A stretch of 64,000 nucleotides of DNA from Lucinisca nassula. Its lineage: Eukaryota; Mollusca; Bivalvia; Lucinida; Lucinidae. The notes under the pieces are model-generated. The model saw nothing but the letters and a program-made list of their open reading frames with translations, made no database searches and was not told the origin of the DNA. The position numbers were made by a program, and so were the translations under genes. Shown here one piece after another: positions 43,846 through 55,130 of this stretch (positions within the stretch are counted from its first letter, which is position 1; each line of letters begins with the position of its first letter). The stretch lies in NCBI GenBank assembly GCA_963580285.1, contig OY757010.1, forward strand, positions 62,766,406-62,830,405, written 5' to 3'.

Positions 43846-44093
43846 CGAGTATCGAGTCAAAAATGTCGAGTATCGAGTTGAAATTGTCGAGCATTGAGTC
43901 AAAAATGTCGAGTATCGAGTTGAAATTGTCAAGTATCGAGTCAAAAATGTCGAGTATCGAGTCAAAAATGTCGAGTATCAAGTTGAAATTGTCGAGTATC
44001 GAGTCAAACATGTCGAGTTTCGAGTTTAAAATGTCGAGTATCGAGTTTAAAATGTCGAGTATCGAGTTAAAATTGTCGAGTATCGAGTAAAGT
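43846..44093 (+). repeat. 21-bp minisatellite, orientation 1
   Basis: About twelve units of GTCGAGTATCGAGTCAAAAAT, alternating with a GTTGAAATT-ended variant. Because 21 is a multiple of 3 all frames stay open, giving a chance heptad protein (SSIESKM/SSIELKL). I do not treat that as a gene. Confidence 0.88.
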
Positions 44094-44359
44094 TGGTTAA
44101 AATCTCAGGCTTCTAGATCAAATTTTGAGTTATATACACTAGTACAAGTCTCCTACTCTTATTATATTTTTTTCTGTTTCTCCTTTTCCCTCTTAGTTCT
44201 TTTTTATGTTTATTTTTTTATTATTTTTTTTGGCTTGATTTAGGCGTATTCAGCTGCTATTAAAGAGGGAACAAATATGACTGAGCATCAGTCTAAAGCA
44301 GATTGAACCACATGAATATAGGTATGAAAATATAAGTATGGATGTTGATAATTAATTAG
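44094..44359. other. AT-rich spacer
   Basis: Poly-T and pyrimidine-rich sequence; no supported gene. Confidence 0.4.
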
Positions 44360-44585
44360 TTTGTACCAAACGGCATCTTCCTCCTTTTATATAGCGTGAG
44401 TCCATTTCAAAATTAGAGGTGTTGGGTTTTGTTTTCTTCAAAATGTATTTGGAAATTGGCTGATAGTTTTACAAACATTGTAGGCCTTGAACAGATGCAG
44501 CGTTCTGCGGCATCTGATCTGGGCCTGCACTGTTTGCCAACTACCTGTTTTGGGGTTTCAGTATAAAATGGGTTAAATCTCTGCT
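44360..44585. repeat. MITE X copy with hairpin core
   Basis: GTTTGTACCAAACGGCATCT, TCCATTTCAAAATTAG and TTTTCTTCAAAA, then the GCAGCGTTCTGCGGCATCTG hairpin and GGGTTAAAT end. The same organisation recurs at 50578-51040. Confidence 0.65.
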
Positions 44586-44827
44586 TCACCAAAAGCCACA
44601 GACTGACCCCAGCTATCTAAATGTTAGGCTAAGTTATTCCAGAGAAATATCCATTAATCTGACTTTTATTGTCTGTTAAGGGTTTTTTTTATGTTGTTAT
44701 ACTGGTCAGGTTGTAACTGATGTCAGTGGCATTAATTTTGCAAGATAGTTTGCTTTGAAATCCAAAGAGCCTGCTCCCAACAAAATGAATAAATTCCAAC
44801 TCACGTGTCTGGACAAACAGTATTTAT
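44586..44827. other. Spacer, nothing recognised
   Basis: No supported feature. Confidence 0.35.
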
Positions 44828-44866
44828 GGATATCCATTACTCGATTTATTGATATCTATATTTCAA
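44828..44866. repeat. ATGGATATCCAT motif, left flank of array
   Basis: One perfect palindrome TTATGGATATCCATTA and a degenerate second (ATTGATATCTAT) directly precede the large array. Many more copies follow the array at 49178. Confidence 0.7.
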
Positions 44867-44872
44867 ACTAGA

Positions 44873-47800
44873 GCCAGTGTTTATGAAACACAATGCCCCC
44901 AACTGCTGGACCCTAACACTGCTTGTCCCTAACAGTAATTGAGATATCTTGTTTTTATGTGGCTGTAATGCTGAAATTACACAAGAAAAGCTGTAGTTAA
45001 TCATCTACTCATCATCCCTGACCAGTCTGTGAAGTTTCGGGGAAAAACCTAAAATAGTTTTTTAGATATCTTGCTTACAAACTTAAAACGCGAAAAATTT
45101 CAAAGGGCCATAACTCAAGAAAAAAATTTCGGATTTTTTTCAAAAGTTAATCAGTTCATCTACTCATCATCCCCAACCAGCCTGTAAAGTTTCAGGGCAA
45201 TAGCTCAAACAATTTTTGAGATATCTTGCTTACAAGCTGAAAACACGAAAAAAATCAAAGGGCCATAACTCAAGAAAAAAAAATTGGATTTTTTTCAAAA
45301 GTTAATCAGTTCATCTACTCATCATACCCAACCAGTCTGTGAAGTTTTGGGGAAAAACCTCATATAGTTTTTGAGATATCTTGCTTACAAACTTAAAACG
45401 CGAAAAATTTCAAAGGGCCATAACTCAAGAAAAAAATATAGGATTTTTTTTCAACAGTTAATCAGTTCATCTACACATCATCCCAAACCAGCTTGTAAAG
45501 TTGCAGGGCAATCGCTCAAACAATTATTGAGATATCTTGCTTACAAGCTGAAAACACGAAAAAAATCTAAGGGCCATAACTCAAGAAAAAGAAATCGGAT
45601 TTTTTTCAAAAGTTGATCAGTTCATCTACTCATCATCCCCGACAAGTCTGTGAAGTTTCGGGGAAAAACCTCAAATAGTTTTTTTTAGATATCTTGCTTA
45701 CAAACTTAAAACGCGAAAAATTTCAAAGGGCCATAACTCAAGAAAAAAATTTCGGATTTTTTTCAAAAGTTAATCAGTTCATCTACTCATCATCCCCAAC
45801 CAGCATGTAAAGTTTCAGGGCAATAGCTCAAACAGTTTTTGAGATATCTTGCTTACAAGATTTCATAGTATTTTTTGCAAAGGGGCATAACTCAAAAAAG
45901 GGGCATAATCCTGACGAGAAAAAAAACACGGGTCAATTATTTTTTCATGAGGAATCCATATATGAAATTTCAAAAACCTAGCACCCATGGTTCTAAAGTT
46001 ATGCTATGCAGTAAAAAGTGGGACGGACGTAAGGACGGAAGGACGGACGGACGAACAGGGCAAAACCAATATGCCAAAACGCGAAAAATTTCAAAGGGCC
46101 ATAACTCAAGAAAAAAAATTCGGATTTTTTTCAAAAGTTAATCAGTTCATCTACTCATCATCCCCAACCAGCATGTAAAGTTTCAGGGCAATAGCTCAAA
46201 CAGTTTTTGAGATATCTTGCTTACAAGATTTCATAGTATTTTTTGCAAAGGGGCATAACTCAAAAAAGGGGCATAATCCTGACGAGAAAAAAAACACGGG
46301 TCAATTATTTTTTCATGAGGAATCCATATATGAAATTTCAAAAACCTAGCACCCATGGTTCTAAAGTTATGCTATGCAGTAAAAAGTGGGACGGACGTAA
46401 GGACGGAAGGACGGACGGACGAACAGGGCAAAACCAATATGCCAAAACGCGAAAAATTTCAAAGGGCCATAACTCAAGAAAAAAAATTCGGATTTTTTTC
46501 AAAAGTTAATCAGTTCATCTACTCATCATCCCCAACCAGCATGTAAAGTTTCAGGGCAATAGCTCAAACAGTTTTTGAGATATCTTGCTTACAAGATTTC
46601 ATAGTATTTTTTGCAAAGGGGCATAACTCAAAAAAGGGGCATAATCCTGACGAGAAAAAAAACACGGGTCAATTATTTTTTCATGAGGAATCCATATATG
46701 AAATTTCAAAAACCTAGCACCCATGGTTCTAAAGTTATGCTATGCAGTAAAAAGTGGGACGGACGTAAGGACGGAAGGACGGACGGACGAACAGGGCAAA
46801 ACCAATATGCCAAAACGCGAAAAATTTCAAAGGGCCATAACTCAAGAAAAAAAATTCGGATTTTTTTCAAAAGTTAATCAGTTCATCTACTCATCATCCC
46901 CAACCAGCATGTAAAGTTTCAGGGCAATAGCTCAAACAGTTTTTGAGATATCTTGCTTACAAGATTTCATAGTATTTTTTGCAAAGGGGCATAACTCAAA
47001 AAAGGGGCATAATCCTGACGAGAAAAAAAAACACGGGTCAATTATTTTTTCATGAGGAATCCATATATGAAATTTCAAAAACCTAGCACCCATGGTTCTA
47101 AAGTTATGCTATGCAGTAAAAAGTGGGACGGACGTAAGGACGGAAGGACGGACGGACGAACAGGGCAAAACCAATATGCCAAAACGCGAAAAATTTCAAA
47201 GGGCCATAACTCAAGAAAAAAAATTCGGATTTTTTTCAAAAGTTAATCAGTTCATCTACTCATCATCCCCAACCAGCCTGTAAAGTTTCAGGGCAATAGC
47301 TCAAACAATTTTTGAGATATCTTGCTTACAAGCTGAAAACACGAAAAAAATCAAAGGGCCATAACTCAAGAAAAAAAAATTGGATTTTTTTCAAAAGTTA
47401 ATCAGTTCATCTACTCATCATACCCAACCAGTCTGTGAAGTTTTGGGGAAAAACCTCATATAGTTTTTGAGATATCTTGCTTACAAACTTAAAACGCGAA
47501 AAATTTCAAAGGGCCATAACTCAAGAAAAAAATATAGGATTTTTTTTCAACAGTTAATCAGTTCATCTACACATCATCCCAAACCAGCTTGTAAAGTTGC
47601 AGGGCAATCGCTCAAACAATTATTGAGATATCTTGCTTACAAGCTGAAAACACGAAAAAAATCTAAGGGCCATAACTCAAGAAAAAAAAATCGGATTTTT
47701 TTCAAAAGTTGATCAGTTCATCTACTCATCATCCCCGACAAGTCTGTGAAGTTTCGGGGAAAAACCTCAAATAGTTTTTTTAGATATCTTGCTTACAAAC

Positions 47801-49176
47801 TTAAAACGCGAAAAATTTCAAAGGGCCATAACTCAAGAAAAAAATTTCGGATTTTTTTCAAAAGTTAATCAGTTCATCTACTCATCATCCCCAACCAGCA
47901 TGTAAAGTTTCAGGGCAATAGCTCAAACAGTTTTTGAGATATCTTGCTTACAAGATTTCATAGTATTTTTTGCAAAGGGGCATAACTCAAAAAAGGGGCA
48001 TAATCCTGACGAGAAAAAAAACACGGGTCAATTATTTTTTCATGAGGAATCCATATATGAAATTTCAAAAACCTAGCACCCATGGTTCTAAAGTTATGCT
48101 ATGCAGTAAAAAGTGGGACGGACGTAAGGACGGAAGGACGGAAGGACGCCAAAACGCGAAAAATTTCAAAGGGCCATAACTCAAGAAAAAAATTTCGGAT
48201 TTTTTTCAAAAGTTAATCAGTTCATCTACTCATCATCCCCAACCAGCCTGTAAAGTTTCAGGGCAATAGCTCAAACAATTTTTGAGATATCTTGCTTACA
48301 AGCTGAAAACACGAAAAAAATCAAAGGGCCATAACTCAAGAAAAAAAAATTGGATTTTTTTCAAAAGTTAATCAGTTCATCTACTCATCATACCCAACCA
48401 GTCTGTGAAGTTTTGGGGAAAAACCTCATATAGTTTTTGAGATATCTTGCTTACAAACTTAAAACGCGAAAAATTTCAAAGGGCCATAACTCAAGAAAAA
48501 AATATAGGATTTTTTTTCAACAGTTAATCAGTTCATCTACACATCATCCCAAACCAGCTTGTAAAGTTGCAGGGCAATCGCTCAAACAATTATTGAGATA
48601 TCTTGCTTACAAGCTGAAAACACGAAAAAAATCTAAGGGCCATAACTCAAGAAAAAGAAATCGGATTTTTTTCAAAAGTTGATCAGTTCATCTACTCATC
48701 ATCCCCGACAAGTCTGTGAAGTTTCGGGGAAAAACCTCAAATAGTTTTTTTAGATATCTTGCTTACAAACTTAAAACGCGAAAAATTTCAAAGGGCCATA
48801 ACTCAAGAAAAAAATTTCGGATTTTTTTCAAAAGTTAATCAGTTCATCTACTCATCATCCCCAACCAGCATGTAAAGTTTCAGGGCAATAGCTCAAACAG
48901 TTTTTGAGATATCTTGCTTACAAGATTTCATAGTATTTTTTGCAAAGGGGCATAACTCAAAAAAGGGGCATAATCCTGACGAGAAAAAAAACACGGGTCA
49001 ATTATTTTTTCATGAGGAATCCATATATGAAATTTCAAAAACCTAGCACCCATGGTTCTAAAGTTATGCTATGCAGTAAAAAGTGGGACGGACGTAAGGA
49101 CGGAAGGACGGAAGGACGGACGGACGAACAGGGCAAAACCAATATGCCCCCACAACTTCTTCGAAGATGGGGGCAT
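44873..49176 (+). repeat. Higher-order tandem array, 368-bp and 970-bp periods
   Basis: Basic units of about 155 bp (GAGATATCTTGCTTACAA, GGGCCATAACTCAAGAAAAA, TCAGTTCATCTACTCATCAT). A 368-bp unit that adds a GACGGACGTAAGGACGGAAG segment is repeated almost identically about four times (registers at 46021, 46389, 46757, 47126). Two near-identical 970-bp higher-order units follow (48116 versus 49086). Ends carry ATGCCCCCAACTG and the inverted GATGGGGGCATAA, defining an element of about 4.3 kb. Identical 88-residue open frames in successive units are by-products. Confidence 0.9.
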
Positions 49177-49177
49177 A

Positions 49178-49440
49178 ATTATGGATATCCATAAATCAGT
49201 CAAATTATGGATATCCATAATTTGAATTATGGATATCCAAAATTCGGTCCATCTATGGATATCCATTATTCTATTTATGGATATCCATAATTCGTCTTGG
49301 CAAATAAATACAATAAATAATGACTGACACCAAAGGCTTTTGCGGTGAATTATGGATATCATAATTTGAAATATGGATATCAATAATTCAGCCCGATTCA
49401 TAGACATCCATAATTCGATTTTTGGATATCCATAATTTGA
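49178..49440. repeat. ATGGATATCCAT palindrome cluster
   Basis: About ten copies of (TT)ATGGATATCCATAATT, spaced irregularly at about 25-60 bases, some with single-base loss. EcoRV-type GATATC lies at the dyad of each. Confidence 0.85.
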
Positions 49441-49645
49441 AGACTTATATAGTGAAAACCTAGAAAAATCTTCTTGACTGAAACCAGAAGGCCCAGGTCT
49501 TTGATATTTGGTATGAAGCTACATCTAGTGGACCTCGACCAAGAGTGTTCAATTTATAGCCCTGGGGCCAAAACTGCCCCTGCGCCGAGGCCTTTGGCTT
49601 TTACATAGACTTATATAGGGAAAACTTTTTCATGGCTCTAGCTAG
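49441..49645 (-). repeat. Inverted unit of the 10.8-13.2 kb array
   Basis: Reads GGCCCAGGTCTTTGATATTTG, AAGCTACATCTAGTGGACCT and CCTATA-type segments in reverse complement to the array near 11-13 kb. A single dispersed unit. Confidence 0.8.
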
Positions 49646-49711
49646 CACCTAGATTTATCAATGGCTTTTTATGTAACTTCACACAAATGTTAGGTATAAT
49701 AATATTCTGAT

Positions 49712-49850
49712 ACCGCTTTGCCTGGGCAGGCTTAGATCCTCTAAGCAGTTTACAAGTACTCGTGTGCTGGTCGGTTTCAGCTCTGCGTGGGAGAAACTTG
49801 CAGTCCATGTATTTCTTGAAGCCCCGATGGGCGGGGGCCGTAAAAAGGGC
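49712..49850 (-). repeat. SINE-A 5' fragment
   Basis: From ACCGCTTTGCCTGGGCAGGC to CTTGAAGCCCCGATGGGCGG. The tail half is missing. Confidence 0.8.
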
Positions 49851-50577
49851 TTTAACTCTGATGATACGCGTCAGATTTTGACGATGATCGAATTCGTCTG
49901 ATGTCTCAGATATGCAAAGCCATGTATGAATTTGGTGGAAATGGGTAGGTAAGGACTGACTGTAGAGTCCAGACAAGTTTAATCCAGTATACCCCTCCAC
50001 CCCCCCCCCCCCCCCCCTCTCCCCACTAAACTTCATTTGCGGGAGTCCGCAGAGGGATGGATGGATGCTCGGATGGATACATGCGCGCACACACACAAAA
50101 GCTGAATCCAGTACACCCCGACCCCGCAAACTTTGTTTGCGCCGGCAGACTCGTAGTGCCTGGATTTCAATTGGCTCAATAAAACATTATGCCAAAGCTC
50201 TTAACAAACAGGGTATGCCCAGATCAGATGTGGCAGAAGGCTCGTGTAAAATTGTTCTTTTTAAAAAAAAAAAATACATTCATGGACAAGCCTGCTTAAT
50301 AAGGAGATGAAGTAAATAAAAGCTTCAAGCGGCCGTATAGGCTGAATATATTCTGCATCTGCTGTTCAACACAATGTTAATAAAATAGTACATTCTCTCC
50401 TGTGTAGAAAAATCAACAGGTGCCCTTGTGGTCAGATTCAGATTATGATGCTGGGGGCTTATTGCTTCTTAATGGCTCTAATCACTGAATTAAATAATCA
50501 TTATCAATTACTGCTAGAAATGCTCTTCCACAGAGAATTTATGGCTGTTACCTAAACTGTAAGGGGAAAATTGTTGC
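49851..50577. other. Gene-free stretch
   Basis: Contains a poly-C run at about 50003-50021, GGATGGATGGATG-like and CACACAC simple sequence, and a duplicated phrase GAATCCAGTA/TAATCCAGTATACCCC on either side of it. No supported gene. Confidence 0.5.
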
Positions 50578-51040
50578 TTTGCCCATTTTGTACCAAAAGG
50601 AATCTTCCACCATAATATACAGAATAAGTCCATTTCAAAATTTAGGGGTGTCAGGTCGTGTTTTCTTCAAAAACTACTTCAAAATTTGCTGAAATGTTGC
50701 AAATCACTACGAAAACACGCCTATACAAATACAATATAATTCTTACCACCCAAAAAATGTCAATTTTCAGATGAAAAATTTCGATATGTTTCTTATTTCT
50801 GCCAAAAACATATATTGTGGATACTTGTTAGAACCGCCCCGACGAGGCGATTCTAAAGAGTACCCACAATCTATGTTTTGAGCAGAAATAAGAAAAATAA
50901 TTTATACCCCGGCAAACCCCAGTTTTACTACATAAAACTGGGGTTTAAGGGGGTCAAATTTATATAGGTGTGTTTTCGTGATGTTTTCCTGTTTGCTTAC
51001 TAATTACTGTTTTGGTGTTTCCTGTACAAAAAGGGTTAAA
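50578..51040. repeat. MITE X copy split by a foldback MITE
   Basis: TTTGTACCAAAAGGAATCTT, TCCATTTCAAAATTTAG and TTTTCTTCAAAA match 44360 onward. After the foldback insertion it resumes with GTTTGCTTACTAATTACTG and ends AGGGTTAAAATG. Confidence 0.65.
50705..50992. repeat. Foldback MITE copy
   Basis: Ends CGAAAACACGCCTATACAAAT and TATATAGGTGTGTTTTCGTG, centre GAACCGCCCCGACGAGGCG. Same family as 32648. Confidence 0.85.
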
Positions 51041-51288
51041 ATGAACAATAAAAAAGAGGAAAAATAAAAATGTCAGTGTAGATGTGTTGCATACTAAATT
51101 TATAAGTATTTGGTATATTAGGAATAGACCACTTTAGGACCACTGTTGCCCTAGATCAGCAAAATTAGCTTGTTAAAATGATGACATATTTTAGGATAAA
51201 ACAAACACAAGTCATTATTTTTGAGTCATTGCTTGTTCAAATAAGACGACTCATATACCTGCAAAGTCATGCTGCAGAATTATGTTAA
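51041..51288. other. Spacer, nothing recognised
   Basis: No supported feature. Confidence 0.4.
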
Positions 51289-51716
51289 TGTTAACTCGAT
51301 ACACAACAATTTTAACTCGATACTCAACTTTTTTAACTCAAAACTGAACATTTTTGACTCGATACTCGACAATTTCAACTCGATACTCGACAATTTCAGC
51401 TCGATACTTGACGTTTTTAACTCGATACGCGACAATTTTGACTTGATACTCGACTTTTTTAACTCGATACTCAACAATTTTGACTCGATGCTTACTTTTT
51501 TTAATGGATACTCGACAATTTTGACTCGATACTCAACATTTTTAACTCGATACTCGACAATTTTGACCCAATACTCGACTTTTTTAACTCGATACTCGAC
51601 AATTTTGACTTGATACTCGAAATTTTTCACTCGATACTCTACAATTTTGACTCTATACTCTACAATTCTGACTCGATACTCAACTTTTACAACTCGATAC
51701 TTGATACGCGACAAAA
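51289..51716 (-). repeat. 21-bp minisatellite, orientation 2
   Basis: About twenty units of AACTCGATACTCGACAATTTT, the reverse complement of the 43846 repeat, including the alternating spacer variants. Open frames on both strands are again chance products of the 21-bp period. Confidence 0.88.
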
Positions 51717-52052
51717 AGAAACCCTCCTCTAGAATCCTCTCATCCACAACATCTGGTTCAGATCCAATTGTCGGTCTAATCGGTGAATTGTCTTGATTAC
51801 CAGCATATGTGAGCAGCAAAGGTAATGAAGAGTCTGTTTGCCCATACAGACTCGCAATGTTCGCTATATACACTGCATTTTTTTGTGCGTTTTTTATTTT
51901 TGTATTTTGGTTATCAATTTATTTATTTTTAAATATAGCAAAGACTCTTTTATATTCGAACTGGGATATATATTAAATGGCCAGCGGAATTTCATTTTGA
52001 TATCTTGATTCAGTTAAAGCATATTCAAGAAAATCGATCCATGGGTCTAGCT
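51717..52052. other. Spacer, nothing recognised
   Basis: The minus-strand frame entering here from the minisatellite has no recognisable domain. Confidence 0.4.
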
Positions 52053-52403
52053 ATCTAAAGTAGAAGTAAAACAAAGATCAGGAATTGATACAATTAACTT
52101 ACTCCATCCATAAAAGACACCAAAGGGAAAGAAATACAAACATTAAGCGACCAGACCATAATGGAAACCTAAACAAAGGAAGGCCATATGGACAGTTACT
52201 TTCCCACAAAATGGCCATATGGCCATCCAAAATTAAAAGACACAAGTGATACACACAGTAAGTAACAAACAACAACATAAATAAATCGCCACGGTCCATC
52301 CATAAAAGACACCAAAGGGAAAGAAATACAAACATTAAGCGACCAGACCATAATGGAAACCTAAACAAAGGAAGGCCATATGGACAGTTACTTTCCCACA
52401 AAA
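52053..52403 (+). repeat. R1 copy with partial internal duplication
   Basis: R1 from AGTAGAAGTAAAACAAAGATC to AACATAAATAAATCGCCACGG. From 52296 the segment CCATAAAAGACACCAAAGGG to ACTTTCCCACAAAA is repeated almost exactly, a partial tandem duplication. Confidence 0.82.
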
Positions 52404-52446
52404 AACCTAATATGCCATTATGATCACAGTGGCAAAATCTCCCAAG

Positions 52447-53056
52447 TATCTATCTATCTACTGATACTGCGTTGGTACATTAAATTTTGACCATTACCCC
52501 AGGTGTACATTACATACACTCCAGGTTTGCAGGATGACAGCCTACACAGTAATCATGTAATTACGGTAAGGATCTTTAACCTGCACAGGGGATGGTTCTC
52601 CCTGCACAGGAGGCCTCCAGTTAACGTCCCGATCCGAAGGACGGTGCACTTTATGACAGTCATCCCCACAAATGATGTCAATGGAGCGTGTTCTGACACC
52701 GAAATTTTATCCCCACTGCCGGGGATCAAACCCGGGACCTCTACATGTAGCATCAGAGGCCAGGGATTTTCCTAGTGCAACTTTGGGGCCAGTAATCGGC
52801 CCCTATTTTTCCCAATTTAGAGACAGGTATTCCCAAATTTTATGACAACTTTACCAATTCCTGATGTTGTGCTACATTTTGATAAAAAATTCATGAAAAT
52901 TGAACCAAAATTGACAAAGTTACAGCTGAATTAAATTCCCAACTATAAATATTAGCGAGCTGTTTTTCCCAAACCCAGTGGCCCCTGGACCCTGATTCTG
53001 AAGGGTAGGAAAATCCCTGGAGGCAAGTGCACTAACCACTGAGCTATCACGCTCCG
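52447..53056 (-). repeat. tRNA-derived SINE-C, split by a MITE
   Basis: Minus-strand head GGAGCGTGATAGCTCAGTGG (A box) lies near 53056 and a GGGTTTGATCCCCGG (B box) near 52730. The body runs to a tail GGTAATGGTCAAAATTTAAT, CGCAGTATCAG and (GATA)n at about 52450. Same family as 57754-58611. The tRNA-like region is split by the MITE at 52761. Confidence 0.85.
52761..53019. repeat. MITE with perfect 14-bp TIR
   Basis: CAGGGATTTTCCTA at the left and its exact complement TAGGAAAATCCCTG at the right, 259 bp, flanked by GAGGC on both sides (52756-52760, 53020-53024). CAGGG termini recall hAT elements, but the 5-bp duplication is shorter than the usual 8 bp, so the superfamily is open. No coding. 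Confidence 0.88.
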
Positions 53057-53283
53057 TGTATCTAGCGAAAACACAGACATTGCGGATGTGTAATGTTTAA
53101 GTGCAAATGCAGTGAAAACAAAACAGAACCAAATAATAAAAACTAATTCAACAATAAAAATAAAAACTAGATGGAAACGAGTCGAAAAACTAAGGAAATA
53201 AAGGGATAATTGTTTCCGGTAATTGGGTCTGATCCGGCATTTGTATGAACCGTTCCCGATTCGATTATTTCGACAGTTGATTT

Positions 53284-53536
53284 GATTTTGTTTGTTTGTG
53301 TTTGATTTGAGGTTATTTGAAGTTTAACGTCACTGTCAACACTGTAAAGGTCATTTTGGAGATGTTGCTTCCAAATTTGTGGGACTTTTACCCGACATGG
53401 AGATGAAAATTTAATGACATCTCAAGCCCTGTCGCCTAATGAAACCAATAGGGTTTATAAGCTTGGACTGTCCCGACTCACACCGCTTTGCCTGGGTAGG
53501 CTTAGATCCTCTAAGCGGTTTACCAGTACTCGTGTG
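53284..53536 (-). repeat. SINE-A, tail-side part, interrupted
   Basis: Runs from TTTTGTTTGTTTGTGTTTG to GTTTACCAGTACTCGTGTG, where a 2.1-kb element is inserted. The head continues at 55663. Confidence 0.88.
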
Positions 53537-53821
53537 GATTTATGGACATCTCGGCCCCTAACAAACTCGGCCCCTGACAAACCCGGCCCCTGACAAACTC
53601 GGCCGCTAGCAAACTCGGCCCCCATTTCACTCGATCCCTAAAAACTCAGTCCCTAGCAGCATTTAAGTCCTAAAAACAATGTTCTTGTTTCCGAGAATCA
53701 ATTTGGAAGGTGGATAGGTAGTTTCACAGAAAGTTATCGTTTTTAATACGAAACCTTATCCACGATAAAAGATCGCGGAAACCCATGCTGTGATTTGGAC
53801 GGTGTTGGAATTAAGTGTGAC

Positions 53822-54175
53822 ATCACGAAAACATACCTATATAATTTTGATCACCTGCAACCACACTTTTATATAGTAAAACTGGGGTTTACAAGGGTTT
53901 ATATCAATTTACTTTTCTCTTCTCAAAAACATCTATAGATTGTTGGTTCTTGTAAGAACCGCCTCGTCGATGCCGTTTTTGCAAGTACCCTAATCTGTTT
54001 GCTCAAAAACATACATTGTTGGTACTTGTTAGAATTGCCATGTCAATGTGGTTCTAACAAGTACCCAAAATCTATGTTTATAGCAGAAATAAGAAAAATA
54101 TGTTCATGTTTCATCTGAAAATTTTCATATTTGGATGGTGAAAAATTCAATATTTTATAATAGGCGTGTTTTTTG
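53822..54175. repeat. Foldback MITE with doubled centre
   Basis: Ends CACGAAAACATACCTATATA and TTATAATAGGCGTGTTTT. Two successive central hairpins are present (GTTCTTGTAAGAACCGCC... and GGTACTTGTTAGAATTGCC...), unlike the single centre of other copies. Confidence 0.75.
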
Positions 54176-54230
54176 GGGGATATTAACATTTCCAGTGTAA
54201 AACCAAATGTAAACCTATAGAAAACAATAT

Positions 54231-54536
54231 TCACCCCCGCCCATCGGGGCTTGGAGAAACAGCTTGGGCTGCATGATGCTTCCAGGCAGAGCTGAATCTG
54301 ATCACACACGAGTTCTGGTAAACTGCTTAGAAGGACTAAGCCTGCCCAGGCAAAGCGGTGTGAGCCAGATCGTCCAATGCATGTAAGCCTTCTGGTTTCA
54401 TCGGGCGGCAGGGCTTGAGATGTCATTTTATCTCAATGTCAGGTAAAAGTCCCACAAAATTGGAAGCAGCGTCTCCAAAATGACCTAAATAGTGTTGGCG
54501 GTGTCGTTAAACCCAATTGCAAACAAACAAAACAAA
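54231..54536 (+). repeat. SINE-A, full length, 13-bp TSD
   Basis: From TCACCCCCGCCCATCGGGGC to CAAACAAACAAAACAAA, flanked by TAGAAAACAATAT (54218-54230) and TAGAAAACTATAT (54537-54549), one mismatch. Confidence 0.9.
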
Positions 54537-54596
54537 TAGAAAACTATATAGTTCATGATATACATGGTTCGCCATGATCTGATTGTGCGTTGGCGA

Positions 54597-54785
54597 CGTT
54601 CATTACGAAAACACTCCTATACAAATACATTGTCATTTTTTGGCCAAAAATGGAAATTTTAAGATGAAAATTTTTTCTTATTTTTGCTCGAAACATAGAT
54701 TACTGGGGCTCGATAGAACCGCCTCGACGGTTCTATCTAGTCATCAGTTTTTAGCAGATATAAGAAAAATAATGTTTTAAGAAAG
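54597..54785. repeat. Foldback MITE, right end missing
   Basis: Left end CATTACGAAAACACTCCTAT, centre AGAACCGCCTCGACGGTTCT, right arm only to AGAAAAATAATG. Confidence 0.75.
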
Positions 54786-54907
54786 AAACTTAATTTTTCT
54801 GCCGTTCATGAAAGTATGAATGACAGCATAGCGCTAGCAAAGTTTATATGAACCCCTTCGGTGTTAAGTTACTTTGCAGGCGATCCGCTGATTCCATACT
54901 TTCATGA
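54786..54907. other. Spacer with short inverted repeat
   Basis: CATGAAAGTATGAATGA and ATACTTTCATGA form an inverted pair across about 100 bp. A related GGAAGTATGAACAACATCG lies near 9010. Confidence 0.45.
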
Positions 54908-55130
54908 TTTGTTTTTGTTTGATTTGAGTCTAAAAGTCCCCGTCAACACTGTAAAGGTCATTTTGGAGACGTTGCTTCCAATTTTGTGGGACTTTTACCA
55001 GACATTTAGATGAAATGACATCTCAAGCCCTGCCACCCAATGAAACCAATAGGGTAAAAGCCCCACAAAATTGGAAGCAACTTCTCCAAAATGACCTATA
55101 CAATGTTGACGTGGGTGTCAAACAATCAAA
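54908..55130. repeat. Self-inverted SINE-A fragment
   Basis: Minus-strand SINE-A tail half (to CCCAATGAAACCAATAGGG) turns directly into plus-strand SINE-A (TAAAAGCCCCACAAAATTGG to TGTTGACGTGGGTGTC), a foldback with a small loop. Confidence 0.78.

Noticed and set aside
43846..44093. CRISPR-like direct repeats
   Set aside because: Units are contiguous with no unique spacers, and the sequence is clearly animal genomic DNA.
45875..47246. Identical 88-residue frames repeated every 368 bp, as a possible gene family
   Set aside because: They coincide exactly with array units, contain simple-sequence codons from the GGACGG stretch, lack any domain, and have overlapping frames of equal length. By-products of a non-coding tandem repeat.
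51280..51873. 197-residue coiled-coil-like protein on the minus strand
   Set aside because: Produced by a 21-bp minisatellite in which all frames stay open. It switches repeat phase midway (SSIELKL to VEYRVKI), as expected of noncoding slippage.
52099..52401. 100-residue minus-strand frame with internal repeats
   Set aside because: It arises from the partial duplication inside an R1 repeat.
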